A stretch of DNA of 64,000 bases, from NCBI GenBank assembly GCA_949373155.1, contig CASICK010000011.1:13496-77495 (forward strand). The letters are read 5' to 3'. A model generated the notes under the pieces. It searched no databases. It saw only the letters and a program-made list of their open reading frames with translations, and was not told the DNA's origin. Both the position numbers and the translations under genes were made by a program. This stretch comes from an uncultured Synechococcus sp. (lineage in GTDB: Bacteria; Cyanobacteriota; Cyanobacteriia; PCC-6307; Cyanobiaceae). Below, one piece after another: positions 29,731-38,726 of the stretch (the stretch's first letter is position 1; each line of letters opens with the position of its first letter).

Positions 29731-30158
29731 GAGGGGGACGACTCTTGTAATGGATGATCGCAGTCCGAGGGATGGTTGTGCGTTGCCTCGATCCTGGCTT
29801 TGCATGCCGTGTTGCTGGCCTCAATGAGGTCTCCCAGGTTCAGGTTTAGAGGAGGGAGGTTTCGCTGTTTGGCGAGCTCTTCAAGCTGCTGTGCTGCGGC
29901 AAGAAATTGGTGGAGCAGCAAGTCGCGGAATTGAGGCTCGTCAACGAATTGTGGCTGCTCCAATAGCCATTGCTCGAGTGTTCGCCGGTCTGGAAGTGGA
30001 CCGGATTGTCGCGGATCTGCGATGACTTGAAAGCTGCGTAGACAGTGGGCGAGGAGGCGAAGGTGATGGCGATCGAGATTGGGAAGCAATGTGGCTTCAA
30101 TCTGCTCGGCATCAGCACGAGATAGGGGCCCTGAACCGAAGAGTGGCCGTTCAGCCAT
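29727..30158 (-). CDS. Conserved hypothetical protein between sufR and the phycobilin lyase
   Basis: 143 aa, mostly alpha-helical, no membrane segment. It has a Leu-rich region LDRHHLRLLAHCLRSFQVI and a helix EQWLLEQPQFVDEPQFRDLLLHQFLAAAQQLEELAKQR. It begins 3 bases after sufR ends and its stop overlaps the lyase start, so all three genes are probably cotranscribed. No function recognised. Confidence 0.75.
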   Translation of the reverse strand: MAERPLFGSGPLSRADAEQIEATLLPNLDRHHLRLLAHCLRSFQVIADPRQSGPLPDRRTLEQWLLEQPQFVDEPQFRDLLLHQFLAAAQQLEELAKQRNLPPLNLNLGDLIEASNTACKARIEATHNHPSDCDHPLQESSPS

Positions 30159-30161
30159 GGG

Positions 30162-30803
30162 TCAGTCCTGCTTAGGGGCGATGCTGAAACCACAGGAATG
30201 TCCTGATTCCAGGCGCCAATGCACCCGCTCCACAAGACAGTCGGGAAAGGTGTGCCTGATGAGCTGTAGCTCTTGATCACAGATCGCTGGGTATTCCTCA
30301 GCGATCCTTTGCACGGAGCAGTGAAATTCACTGACACGCCAACCCGAACCATTCGGGGCTGGCTGCATGTCGCTGACGTAACCCTCTTTTAAGCGGAGAT
30401 TCACAAGCGCCCGGACGCGCTCTTCGAGCGGGGCGTTCCCCAGCTGTTTGCGATAAAGGGTGGCCTTCTCCAGGGCCTGCTGACGGAGGAGATCAGCCAT
30501 GACCTCAGGCGACAAGGTTGCTGCCATGGACTGAAGCAGACCTAAGGCAAAGTTTTCACTGCCGTCGGGAAAATGTTGGTGACCTTTCGGGGTGAGTCTC
30601 CACAGGTTGGATGGACGGCCTGGACCCGCTGGCGTGGGACTGGCCTCGACGAGTTCATCATCTTCGAGGCTGCGCAAATGCCTGCGCATGGCTTGCACAG
30701 ATATTCCCAGGATCTCTGCCAAAGTCGCCGCGCTGGTCTCCCCCTGCCTGAGAAGCAAGGTGAGCGTTGTTTCGCGAGTAGGGGCCTGCGCTTGAGCTCC
30801 CAT
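30162..30803 (-). CDS. sufR: Iron-sulfur-responsive repressor SufR
   Basis: 213 aa DeoR-like winged-helix repressor of the suf operon. The N-terminal HTH is visible (TSAATLAEILGISVQAMRRHLRSLEDDELV). The C-terminal half has the cluster-binding pattern C-X12-C-X13-C-X14-C (FHC, AIC, PDC, HSC), exactly the spacing described for cyanobacterial SufR. It is divergent from ftrC-sufBCDS, with a 278-bp gap that contains a perfect inverted repeat close to the sufR start (see operator). ATG 30803 is at the edge of that gap. Confidence 0.93.
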   Translation of the reverse strand: MGAQAQAPTRETTLTLLLRQGETSAATLAEILGISVQAMRRHLRSLEDDELVEASPTPAGPGRPSNLWRLTPKGHQHFPDGSENFALGLLQSMAATLSPEVMADLLRQQALEKATLYRKQLGNAPLEERVRALVNLRLKEGYVSDMQPAPNGSGWRVSEFHCSVQRIAEEYPAICDQELQLIRHTFPDCLVERVHWRLESGHSCGFSIAPKQD

Positions 30804-30817
30804 GGATTGAAGCTATT

Positions 30818-30861
30818 GAACTCACGATGCCACGGGAAGGCCGCAACCGTCGTGTGAGTTC
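30818..30861. promoter_or_regulatory. Candidate SufR operator: 8-bp inverted repeat
   Basis: GAACTCAC (30818-30825) and GTGAGTTC (30854-30861) are perfectly complementary arms with a 28-bp spacer, ending 15 bp before the sufR start codon. The position fits autoregulation and possibly control of the divergent suf genes. The CAAC-N6-GTTG motif reported for Synechocystis is only partly present (CAAC-CGTCGT-GTGA at 30844). Confidence 0.5.
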
Positions 30862-31080
30862 CCCAATGGCGTCTACTCGGTTAACGAATTTTGGAAGGAA
30901 GTCTGCTCAGCGGGTGTTCGCCCCTTCAGAATGGTGGAGTCTCCGGACGATGGATCTGTGCCTTAGTCTCCTGGAAACGAAACCTTTTTGTTTCGTATCT
31001 CGGTCCTGGCCTGACCCTTGGCCGGATTGTCGTCAGACTTTCATTCTGGCTACGTCCTCTCCTTTCCCCCCTTGAGCCCA

Positions 31081-31440
31081 ATGTCCGATGCGTCCGCTGG
31101 CAGCACAGAGCCGACAGCTGAAAGCCTTGAGGTCATTCGCAAATTTGCTGAAACGTATGCCCAACGAACCGGAACCTACTTTTGTAGCGATCCCGGCGTA
31201 ACGGCTGTTGTCTTAAAGGGTCTTGCCAAGCACAAAGATGATTTAGGTGGTGCACTATGCCCCTGTCGTCATTACGAAGACAAGGAAGCGGAAGTTTCTC
31301 AGGCGTTTTGGAACTGTCCATGCGTGCCAATGAGAGAGCGCAATGATTGCCATTGCATGTTGTTTCTCACTGAGGACAATCCCTTCCGTTGTGAAGACCA
31401 GACCATCAGCACTGAAACGATTCACGCCACGGCAGGTTGA
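31081..31440 (+). CDS. ftrC: Ferredoxin-thioredoxin reductase, catalytic chain
   Basis: 119 aa 4Fe-4S disulfide reductase passing electrons from ferredoxin to thioredoxin in light-dependent regulation. The Cys pattern is full: [31 protein letters not shown] and CHC carry the cluster ligands and redox disulfide. ATG 31081 was chosen; the upstream in-frame extension does not resemble FtrC. It is first in the suf transcript, 5 bases before sufB, which would tie the supply of Fe-S clusters to a cluster-dependent enzyme. Confidence 0.93.
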   Translation: MSDASAGSTEPTAESLEVIRKFAETYAQRTGTYFCSDPGVTAVVLKGLAKHKDDLGGALCPCRHYEDKEAEVSQAFWNCPCVPMRERNDCHCMLFLTEDNPFRCEDQTISTETIHATAG

Positions 31441-31445
31441 AGTCC

Positions 31446-32885
31446 ATGACCAGTACCTCCACACGCGATCTTGTTAGTCAGCCGTACAAGTACGGATTTG
31501 TCACTGACATTGAAACCGAGAAGATCGCAAAAGGTCTTAGTGAGGAGGTGGTGCGACTGATTTCTTCCAAAAAAAATGAGCCTGACTTCCTTCTTGATTT
31601 CCGGCTCAAGGCCTATCGCCATTGGTTGAAGTTGCAAGAGCCTGACTGGGCTGCATTGGGCTACAAGTCAATTGATTATCAGGACATTGTTTATTACGCA
31701 GCACCTAAGCAGCAAGAGAAAAAGCAAAGTCTCGATGAAGTTGATCCCAAGCTTCTCGAAACATTTGAAAAGCTGGGAATTCCTCTTAGTGAGCAAAAAA
31801 GACTAAGCAATGTTGCTGTAGATGCTGTTTTTGACAGCGTTTCGATTGCAACTACTTACAAAGAAAAGCTTGCAGAGCATGGAGTTGTGTTCTGCTCGTT
31901 CAGCGAGGCGGTTGTTGAGCATCCCGAGTTGATCAAGAAGTATCTCGGCTCGGTTGTTCCAAGCAATGACAACTATTTTGCAGCTTTAAATTCTGCAGTT
32001 TTTAGTGATGGATCATTCGTGTTCATCCCCAAAGGCGTGGAGTGCCCAATGGAGCTTTCCACGTACTTTCGGATCAATTCTGGCGATACCGGACAATTTG
32101 AGCGCACATTGATTGTTGCCGAAGAAGGAGCGTCGGTGAGTTATTTGGAAGGTTGTACTGCGCCGATGTTTGATACAAATCAGCTTCATGCTGCTGTCGT
32201 GGAATTAGTTGTTTTAGATGATGCTTCAATCAAATATTCTACGGTCCAAAATTGGTATGCTGGTGATGAAAATGGTATTGGTGGCATTTATAATTTTGTG
32301 ACCAAGCGCGGCCAGTGCAGAGGTGCCCGCAGCCGTATTAGTTGGACGCAGGTTGAAACGGGTTCAGCGATTACTTGGAAATATCCAAGCTGTGTGTTGC
32401 AGGGTGCAGATTCGGTTGGTGAGTTTTATTCAGTAGCACTCACGAATAATCGCCAGCAGGCCGATACCGGAACGAAAATGGTGCATGTAGGCCCACGGAC
32501 GCGCTCTACTATTGTGAGCAAAGGCATCAGTGCTGGTCACTCAAGCAATAGTTATCGAGGTCTTGTCCAAGTTGGCCCAAATGCCAAGGGTGCTCGAAAT
32601 TACAGCCAATGCGATTCGATGCTGATTGGAGATCAAGCTGCAGCGAATACGTACCCATACATCCGCTCTCAACAGCCTCAATCTGCAATCGAACATGAGG
32701 CAAGTACTTGCCGTATGTCGGAAGACCAATTGTTTTATCTCCAAAGCCGTGGCATCGGCTTCGAACAAGCCGTGTCGATGATGGTGAGCGGTTTCTGTCG
32801 GGATGTGTTTAATCAACTTCCCATGGAGTTTGCGGCTGAGGCCGACAAGCTTCTTGCTCTCAAGCTTGAGGGTTCGGTGGGTTAA
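31446..32885 (+). CDS. sufB: Fe-S cluster assembly protein SufB
   Basis: 479 aa scaffold subunit of SufBCD. Family motifs include [21 protein letters not shown] ([10 protein letters not shown]), [39 protein letters not shown] and the C-terminal [25 protein letters not shown]. The conserved Cys in SQCDSML and the late EHEAS are present. ATG 31446 follows the ftrC stop by five bases. It is followed after 50 bp by sufC. Part of ftrC-sufB-sufC-sufD-sufS. Confidence 0.97.
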   Translation: MTSTSTRDLVSQPYKYGFVTDIETEKIAKGLSEEVVRLISSKKNEPDFLLDFRLKAYRHWLKLQEPDWAALGYKSIDYQDIVYYAAPKQQEKKQSLDEVDPKLLETFEKLGIPLSEQKRLSNVAVDAVFDSVSIATTYKEKLAEHGVVFCSFSEAVVEHPELIKKYLGSVVPSNDNYFAALNSAVFSDGSFVFIPKGVECPMELSTYFRINSGDTGQFERTLIVAEEGASVSYLEGCTAPMFDTNQLHAAVVELVVLDDASIKYSTVQNWYAGDENGIGGIYNFVTKRGQCRGARSRISWTQVETGSAITWKYPSCVLQGADSVGEFYSVALTNNRQQADTGTKMVHVGPRTRSTIVSKGISAGHSSNSYRGLVQVGPNAKGARNYSQCDSMLIGDQAAANTYPYIRSQQPQSAIEHEASTCRMSEDQLFYLQSRGIGFEQAVSMMVSGFCRDVFNQLPMEFAAEADKLLALKLEGSVG

Positions 32886-32935
32886 CCCCAACGCCAAACT
32901 TTTAATACTCGTTTTTTTCTTCGTTTTCTTCTGAC

Positions 32936-33724
32936 GTGATTCGTCCCGACGCCGAGCCGCTCCTCGAAATCAATGATCTGCATGCGTCCGTTGAGGACAA
33001 GCCGATTCTGAATGGGGTGAACCTGCAGGTAAAAGCCGGCGAGATTCACGCCGTGATGGGTCGTAACGGAAGCGGTAAGAGCACGTTGTCCAAGGTTTTG
33101 GCTGGTCATCCCGCCTATCGCGTCACGTCTGGGTCTGTGCGTTACCTCGGCCGTGATCTTCTTGAGTTGGAGCCTGAAGAGCGCTCTCGACTTGGAGTGT
33201 TCTTAGGCTTCCAGTACCCGATTGAGATCCCTGGAGTAAGCAATCTCGAGTTTCTCCGGGTCTCGACGAATGCCCGGCGTGAGAAGCAAGGTAAGGAAGA
33301 ATTCGACACGTTTGATTTCGATGATCACGTGCGTGACCGCTTGCAAGTGGTGCAGATGGACCCTGCATTTCTTGAGCGCAGCGTGAATGAGGGTTTCTCT
33401 GGCGGCGAGAAAAAGCGCAACGAGATTCTTCAGATGGCCCTGCTGGATCCCGTGGTCGCGATCCTCGATGAAACCGACTCTGGCCTTGATATTGATGCCT
33501 TACGCATCGTTGCTGGCGGAGTGAATCAGTTGGCGAGTCCAGATAACTGCACGTTGCTGATCACCCATTACCAACGCCTTTTGGATGAGATCACGCCGGA
33601 TTACGTCCACGTGATGGGTGCTGGTCGCATCTTGAGAACTGGAGGGAGTGAATTGGCTGTTGAGTTGGAAAAAATTGGTTACGACTGGGTGGATCAGCAG
33701 CTCGCGGCAGAGGCGGTGGCCTAA
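32936..33724 (+). CDS. sufC: Fe-S assembly ATPase SufC
   Basis: 262 aa ABC-type ATPase energising SufBCD. Walker [10 protein letters not shown] near residue 44, signature [11 protein letters not shown], Walker [13 protein letters not shown] and the switch His in LLITHYQR are all there. The start is GTG 32936. It has no transmembrane domain. The sufD ATG lies 2 bases after its stop. Confidence 0.96.
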   Translation: MIRPDAEPLLEINDLHASVEDKPILNGVNLQVKAGEIHAVMGRNGSGKSTLSKVLAGHPAYRVTSGSVRYLGRDLLELEPEERSRLGVFLGFQYPIEIPGVSNLEFLRVSTNARREKQGKEEFDTFDFDDHVRDRLQVVQMDPAFLERSVNEGFSGGEKKRNEILQMALLDPVVAILDETDSGLDIDALRIVAGGVNQLASPDNCTLLITHYQRLLDEITPDYVHVMGAGRILRTGGSELAVELEKIGYDWVDQQLAAEAVA

Positions 33725-33726
33725 CG

Positions 33727-34959
33727 ATGGCGATGCCCGAGAGTTGGTTGACACAGCTTCCCGCACCAGCAGGAACACTGGAGCCGGTTCAGCGCCGAGG
33801 ACGCTTGGCTTTGTCAGAGCAGGGCTTTCCCAGTAGGAAGCAGGAGTCGTGGAGGCTTACTGATCTCTCACGCCTGGAGGCGCTGTTTCAGCTGTCGTTA
33901 GCGGATCAAAGAAGTCATCGCTCCAGCGCTGACAGCTGGCCGAACGTTCCTGAGCAGGCTCTAAGACTTGTGATTGATGGAAGCCAGGATCCCTTGCAGG
34001 GTGTGACCTTGCCGGCAGGGATGTCGCTGCTTGAGGGCGCTGAGTTGCAGCAAGCCCTCGGCCACACCTTGTCCAGCTGTCGTTGCGCCTCGGATTGGCC
34101 GGTTGAGCTCAACCACGGAGTGAGTCAGCAGATTTTGGCGTTACGCATCCGCGGGAATGTCCCACCGGTTGAGTTGGTCATGCTTGCGGCCAACGCCATG
34201 TTGGTTCCAACCAGGATTTTGTTGCTGGTTGAGGAAAAAGCAGAGCTCGAGCTTCTCCAGGTTGTAAGCGCTCAGGGCCAGGCTGCCCATAGTCATCTTC
34301 TCGAAATTCATCTTGGCCAGGAATCCAAGGTGAACCACGGATTTCTTGCCTTAGGTCAAGGGCAAGAGGCTCTGCTCGCCAATCTGGCTGTGGAGCAAGA
34401 GTCGCGTAGTCACTACTCCCTGGTTTCGGTGTCGCAGGGCTGGTCGTTTGGACGACTGGAGCCGCGCGTTGTGCAGGTGGATGGCCAGGCTTCTACGTCG
34501 ATTCATGGTCTTTCTGTCACCGCTGCTGATGAGCAGTTTGCGGTCCATACCGCAATGCGTTTTGAGGGCCCTGAAGGCACGCTGGATCAAGTGCAAAAAA
34601 CGATTGCAGCGGATCGCTCTCACAGTATTTTCAACGGAGCAATTCAAGTGCCGAGGCCGGCGCAGCGCACCAACGCCTCCCAGCTCAGCAGGAACTTGTT
34701 GCTCTCGGAACGCGCCCGTGTTGATGCAAAGCCCGAGTTGGAAATTGTGGCCGATGACGTTCGTTGCACCCACGGGGCCACCGTGAGTCAGCTCCAGGAG
34801 GATCAGCTCTTTTATCTGCGTAGCCGTGGCATTACGCAGTCCTCTGCAGCAACCCTGCTGCTGCGTGGTTACTGCAAGGAAGTGCTGGATCGCTTGCCTC
34901 TCGATGGCTCGCAGCGCTGGTTGGGCGGCAGCTTGCAAGTGGGAGGGATGACCTCATGA
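33727..34959 (+). CDS. sufD: Fe-S cluster assembly protein SufD
   Basis: 410 aa SufB paralogue in the SufBC2D complex. N-terminal helical region then a beta-helix core; LYGLSVT-like repeat (SIHGLSVTAADEQFAVHTAM), VPRPAQRTNASQLSRNLLLSE and CTHGATVSQLQEDQLFYLRSRGI are family motifs with the conserved His near the C-terminus. It overlaps sufS by four bases (ATGA). Confidence 0.93.
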   Translation: MAMPESWLTQLPAPAGTLEPVQRRGRLALSEQGFPSRKQESWRLTDLSRLEALFQLSLADQRSHRSSADSWPNVPEQALRLVIDGSQDPLQGVTLPAGMSLLEGAELQQALGHTLSSCRCASDWPVELNHGVSQQILALRIRGNVPPVELVMLAANAMLVPTRILLLVEEKAELELLQVVSAQGQAAHSHLLEIHLGQESKVNHGFLALGQGQEALLANLAVEQESRSHYSLVSVSQGWSFGRLEPRVVQVDGQASTSIHGLSVTAADEQFAVHTAMRFEGPEGTLDQVQKTIAADRSHSIFNGAIQVPRPAQRTNASQLSRNLLLSERARVDAKPELEIVADDVRCTHGATVSQLQEDQLFYLRSRGITQSSAATLLLRGYCKEVLDRLPLDGSQRWLGGSLQVGGMTS

Positions 34960-36224
34960 CAACACTTCGTCGTAACGCGGCCGTCACTATTGCGGAACGA
35001 GTGCGTGCTGACTTTCCGATCATTGACCAGATTTCTAGCTCTGGTCAGCCCCTGATCTATCTGGATCATGCGGCCACCAGTCAGAAGCCTCGTGTGGTGC
35101 TCGATGCGATTCAGCATTACTACTCCTGCGATAACGCCAATGTGCATCGTGGCGCCCACCAGCTCAGCGCTCGTGCCACGGAATCGTTTGAAGCAGCTCG
35201 TGCGACGACCGCTGGCTTGATCGGTGCATCGAGTTCAAAAGAAATTGTGTTCACGCGCAATGCCACGGAAGCCATCAACCTGGTGGCTCGCAGTTGGGGT
35301 GATGCTCAGCTGAAGGCTGGCGATGAGGTGCTGCTCACCGTGATGGAGCACCACAGCAACTTGGTGCCTTGGCAGTTGCTCGCTGAACGCACGGGTTGTG
35401 TGCTGCGGCACGTGGGTGTGACCCCTGACGGCACCCTTGACCTCGCGGATTTGCGTGATCAGCTCTCGGAGAAAACGCGCTTGGTGAGCTTGGTCCACAT
35501 CAGTAACACCCTGGGTTGTTGCAACCCAATCGAAGAGATTGCAGCCCTCGCCCATGCTGTGGGGGCCAAGGTTTTGGTGGACGCTTGCCAAAGCCTGGCT
35601 CACAAATCTATTGCCGTGCAGAGTCTCGGAGCTGATTTTCTTGTGGGCTCCTCTCACAAGCTTTGTGGCCCCACCGGAATGGGTTTTCTATGGGCTTCGG
35701 AAGAAACCTTGATGGCGATGCCCCCTTTCCTTGGTGGTGGCGAGATGATTCAAGAGGTGTTCTTGGATCACAGCACTTGGGCGGAACTCCCCCACAAATT
35801 TGAAGCAGGCACACCAGCTATTGGTGAAGCGATCGGCATGGGTGCTGCGATTACTTATTTGCAAATGCTTGGACTCGATGCGATTCAGGCGTGGGAGGCG
35901 GAGCTCACCACCCATTTGTTTGGCCGGCTTCAATCGATCGACGGTCTGCGCATTCTTGGTCCTACGCCAGAGCAGCAGCCTGATCGAGGAGCCCTTGCCA
36001 CGTTTGTGGTGGAGGGTGTTCATGCCAATGACATCGCGGCGATGCTTGATTTGTCCGGGGTTTGTATTCGCAGTGGTCATCACTGCTGCCAACCGCTGCA
36101 TCGGCTGTATGGCGTGACTGGATCAGCTCGCGCGAGCCTCAGTTTTTGTACAACTCACGCTGAGATTGATCGTTTCGCTGAGGAGCTCGTCAGTGTGATC
36201 AACTTTTTTCGTGAGCATGGCTAG
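34956..36224 (+). CDS. sufS: Cysteine desulfurase SufS
   Basis: 422 aa PLP enzyme that removes sulfur from cysteine for cluster assembly. HAATSQKP near the start, the PLP-lysine motif SSHKLCGPTGMG, and the catalytic-cysteine loop RSGHHCCQP near residue 377 identify class II desulfurases. Last of the suf operon; the start overlaps the sufD stop. Confidence 0.96.
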   Translation: MTTLRRNAAVTIAERVRADFPIIDQISSSGQPLIYLDHAATSQKPRVVLDAIQHYYSCDNANVHRGAHQLSARATESFEAARATTAGLIGASSSKEIVFTRNATEAINLVARSWGDAQLKAGDEVLLTVMEHHSNLVPWQLLAERTGCVLRHVGVTPDGTLDLADLRDQLSEKTRLVSLVHISNTLGCCNPIEEIAALAHAVGAKVLVDACQSLAHKSIAVQSLGADFLVGSSHKLCGPTGMGFLWASEETLMAMPPFLGGGEMIQEVFLDHSTWAELPHKFEAGTPAIGEAIGMGAAITYLQMLGLDAIQAWEAELTTHLFGRLQSIDGLRILGPTPEQQPDRGALATFVVEGVHANDIAAMLDLSGVCIRSGHHCCQPLHRLYGVTGSARASLSFCTTHAEIDRFAEELVSVINFFREHG

Positions 36225-36258
36225 CTGCCTTCGCCGTTAGCGCTTGGAACAGTCCACA

Positions 36259-36771
36259 TTGTTTTTGGTTGTCCTCGGTGGTCGCACGGATCAAAGTTTG
36301 ATCGAGCTTCACGATGTGCGCTTTGTGGTGGGCCGCTGCATCGAGGACACCTATTCCGAGCTTCGTCGGCAGTGGTTTGGTCGCCGTCGTGGGTTGCATC
36401 TCGACAGCTACATGGCCGTGCATTGCATTGATGGCTGGCGCGTCACCCTTGAGCGGGAGCCTCCTTCAGAGAAGCAGCGGCTGTGGTTCGTCAACCTCGG
36501 GGGCTATCAACCCGATTCGCTTGCGGAATTGCATCACTTTGGACTCGTGGTAGCCCCTTCTCCGCAAGCCGCCAAAGCAGCGGCCAAGAAGCGCTGGTTG
36601 CTGGATGCGCTTCAGCAGCACAAGGACGATCTCAATGCTGTGGATGATTGCTTAGCGATTGAACAGTTGTCTTTGACAGGGAGCAACAGTGTTTACGTGC
36701 ATCTCCATCGTCAGCTCGATGGTGAAAGTCAGAACCAGGTGCCTGACTGGTTTGGATATCGACCGATTTGA
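36259..36771 (+). CDS. DUF1543-domain protein
   Basis: 170 aa from TTG 36259 (TTG 36244 also open). MFLVVLGGRTDQSLIELHDVRFVVG is the typical start of DUF1543, and a second, similar half follows around WFVNLGGYQPDSLAELHHFGLVV, so the protein contains an internal duplication. It lies 34 bp after sufS on the same strand and could be read through from it. Function unknown. Confidence 0.8.
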   Translation: MFLVVLGGRTDQSLIELHDVRFVVGRCIEDTYSELRRQWFGRRRGLHLDSYMAVHCIDGWRVTLEREPPSEKQRLWFVNLGGYQPDSLAELHHFGLVVAPSPQAAKAAAKKRWLLDALQQHKDDLNAVDDCLAIEQLSLTGSNSVYVHLHRQLDGESQNQVPDWFGYRPI

Positions 36772-36931
36772 GCAGCAAGCGTGAGTGCTGGACCCAAATG
36801 AATTCTTGATTCAGGAGGAAGAAGAGGGGCATTTCGCTCTGGAGAACTGGTGTGATCTGTCCTTGTAATTTCCTGGTTCGGGTGCATCAGAGAATGAAAG
36901 AAGCCATTCGGCGCTTGCCGTTGATTCGACC

Positions 36932-38044
36932 ATGAACATTGATGGCCAAGCCTGGCGGACGATTTGGCTTGAAGCCGATCAGCGCTCCGTAGGTGTGATC
37001 GATCAAACCCGGTTGCCCCATCGTCTGATCACCCGAACGCTGACGTGTTGTGATGAGGCGGCAAATGCGATCAGCACCATGGTGGTGCGAGGTGCGCCAT
37101 TAATCGGTGTGACCGGCGCCTATGGCTTAATGCTCGCCCTACAAGACGACGCCAGCGATGCTGGCTTGTGCCAAGCCTTTGATCAGCTCAACGCAAGTCG
37201 ACCTACTGCAGTGAACCTGCGTTGGGCTTTAGAGCGGGTGCGTGATTTGGTGCAACCTTTGCCGGAAGCGGAGCGAGCAGCTGCGGCTCGGCGGGAGGCG
37301 GCGCTGATTGCTGATGAAGATGTGGCGATGTGCGAGGCGATTGGGAAGCATGGCCTCGATCTATTCCGGACGCTGGCAGAGCAGCGACCGAGTGAACGAC
37401 TGAACGAGCCCTTTCAGGTGCTTACCCACTGCAATGCGGGGTGGTTGGCGACCGTTGACTGGGGAACGGCGTTGGCACCGATTTACAAGGCTCATCGCGC
37501 CGGGTTGAGCATTCATGTTTGGGTGGATGAGACCCGGCCGCGTAATCAAGGGGCATCGCTCACGGCCTATGAGTTGGCCCGTGAGGGGGTGCCGCATACC
37601 GTGGTTGTGGACAACGCAGGTGGTCACCTGATGCAGCATGGCCAGGTGGATGCTGTGATCGTTGGGACGGATCGGACCACGCGCTGCGGCGATGTGTGCA
37701 ACAAAGTTGGCACCTACCTCAAGGCTCTGGCGGCTCACGACAACAACGTTCCCTTTTATGTCGCCCTGCCGACGTCCACCATCGACTGGCGCCTTGCGGA
37801 CGGTGTGGCAGAGATCCCGATTGAGGCGCGTTCCGCGGAGGAAGTGACCACCATTCAGGGGCGGGTCATCGCTGGGGAGTCGGCTGGTGAAATCGTGAGT
37901 GTGCAGCTCACGCCTGATGGTTGTGCCGGGTTTAATCCGGCATTCGATGTCACCCCAGCTCGGCTTGTTACGGCTCTGATCACCGACCGTGGCGTAGCGA
38001 AGGCCAGTGAAGTTGGACTGAAGGAGCTCTACAACCGTGGTTGA
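36932..38044 (+). CDS. mtnA: Methylthioribose-1-phosphate isomerase
   Basis: 370 aa. Converts S-methyl-5-thioribose-1-phosphate to methylthioribulose-1-phosphate in methionine salvage. Substrate motifs are present: VVRGAPLIGVTGAYG, CNAGWLATVDWGTAL, DETRPRNQGASLTAYEL and VGTDR...NKVGTYLKALAA with the catalytic Cys/Asp region (IVGTDRTTRCGDVCNKVG). ATG 36932. It overlaps by eight bases the class II aldolase gene, so the two act in one pathway. Confidence 0.95.
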   Translation: MNIDGQAWRTIWLEADQRSVGVIDQTRLPHRLITRTLTCCDEAANAISTMVVRGAPLIGVTGAYGLMLALQDDASDAGLCQAFDQLNASRPTAVNLRWALERVRDLVQPLPEAERAAAARREAALIADEDVAMCEAIGKHGLDLFRTLAEQRPSERLNEPFQVLTHCNAGWLATVDWGTALAPIYKAHRAGLSIHVWVDETRPRNQGASLTAYELAREGVPHTVVVDNAGGHLMQHGQVDAVIVGTDRTTRCGDVCNKVGTYLKALAAHDNNVPFYVALPTSTIDWRLADGVAEIPIEARSAEEVTTIQGRVIAGESAGEIVSVQLTPDGCAGFNPAFDVTPARLVTALITDRGVAKASEVGLKELYNRG

Positions 38045-38726
38045 TTCAGGGATAGGGAGGAAGGATCGGGCGTTGCGCCGTGAGCTCGTGGACGTAGCCC
38101 GTGCCATGAACAGCAGCGGCTTGAATCAGGGCACATCCGGCAACCTGTCGCTGCGGATTGAGGGGGGATTGTTGGTGACCCCCAGCTCCTTGGCCTACGA
38201 CTTGATGGAGCCGGAGGATCTGGTGGCGATCGATTTTTGCGGCCAACCTTTGCCAAGCGGGCTCCCTGGCCATGACCGCAGACCTTCTTCAGAGTGGCGA
38301 TTGCATGCCGATGTCTTCGCTGATCGGCCCGATGCCATGGCGGTGTTGCATTGCCATCCCATTCATGCAACGGCGCTGGCCTGCCATGACCGGGGAATTC
38401 CACCGTTCCACTACATGACAGCGGTGGCTGGTGGTGACGACATTCGTTGTGCTCCCTATGCCACCTTCGGCACCGCTGAACTTTCGGCCCATACGGTGCA
38501 GGCACTGCAGGACCGCCAGGCCTGTTTGCTTGCTCACCATGGATTGGTCAGTTTGGGACGGGATCTGGATCAGGCGCTGAAGATTGCCGTTGAGGTGGAA
38601 ACGCTGGCACAGATGTATTTGCAAGCTCTGCAGCTGGGGGAGCCTCCGCTGCTTTCGGCACCACAAATGGAAGAGGTGCATCGCCAGTTCCGTGGGTTGG
38701 GATATGGCCAAGCCTCTAACAATTGA
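38037..38726 (+). CDS. Class II aldolase/methylthioribulose-phosphate processing enzyme
   Basis: 229 aa from GTG 38037. GTSGNLSLRIEGGLLVTPSS is the substrate loop, HADVFADRPDAMAVLHCHPIHATAL gives two of the zinc histidines, and LLAHHGLVSLG the third. This AraD/FucA fold covers both MtnB dehydratases and the Ald2-type aldolase of the DHAP shunt, and sequence by eye does not settle which. Because it overlaps mtnA, it must act on methylthioribulose-1-phosphate or a deoxy analogue. No mtnC, mtnD or mtnK is visible in the window. Confidence 0.85.
   Translation: MVDSGIGRKDRALRRELVDVARAMNSSGLNQGTSGNLSLRIEGGLLVTPSSLAYDLMEPEDLVAIDFCGQPLPSGLPGHDRRPSSEWRLHADVFADRPDAMAVLHCHPIHATALACHDRGIPPFHYMTAVAGGDDIRCAPYATFGTAELSAHTVQALQDRQACLLAHHGLVSLGRDLDQALKIAVEVETLAQMYLQALQLGEPPLLSAPQMEEVHRQFRGLGYGQASNN

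Noticed and set aside
30844..30857. CAAC-N6-GTGA as the classical SufR box
   Set aside because: The second half differs from GTTG; the perfect 8-bp inverted repeat is the stronger candidate.
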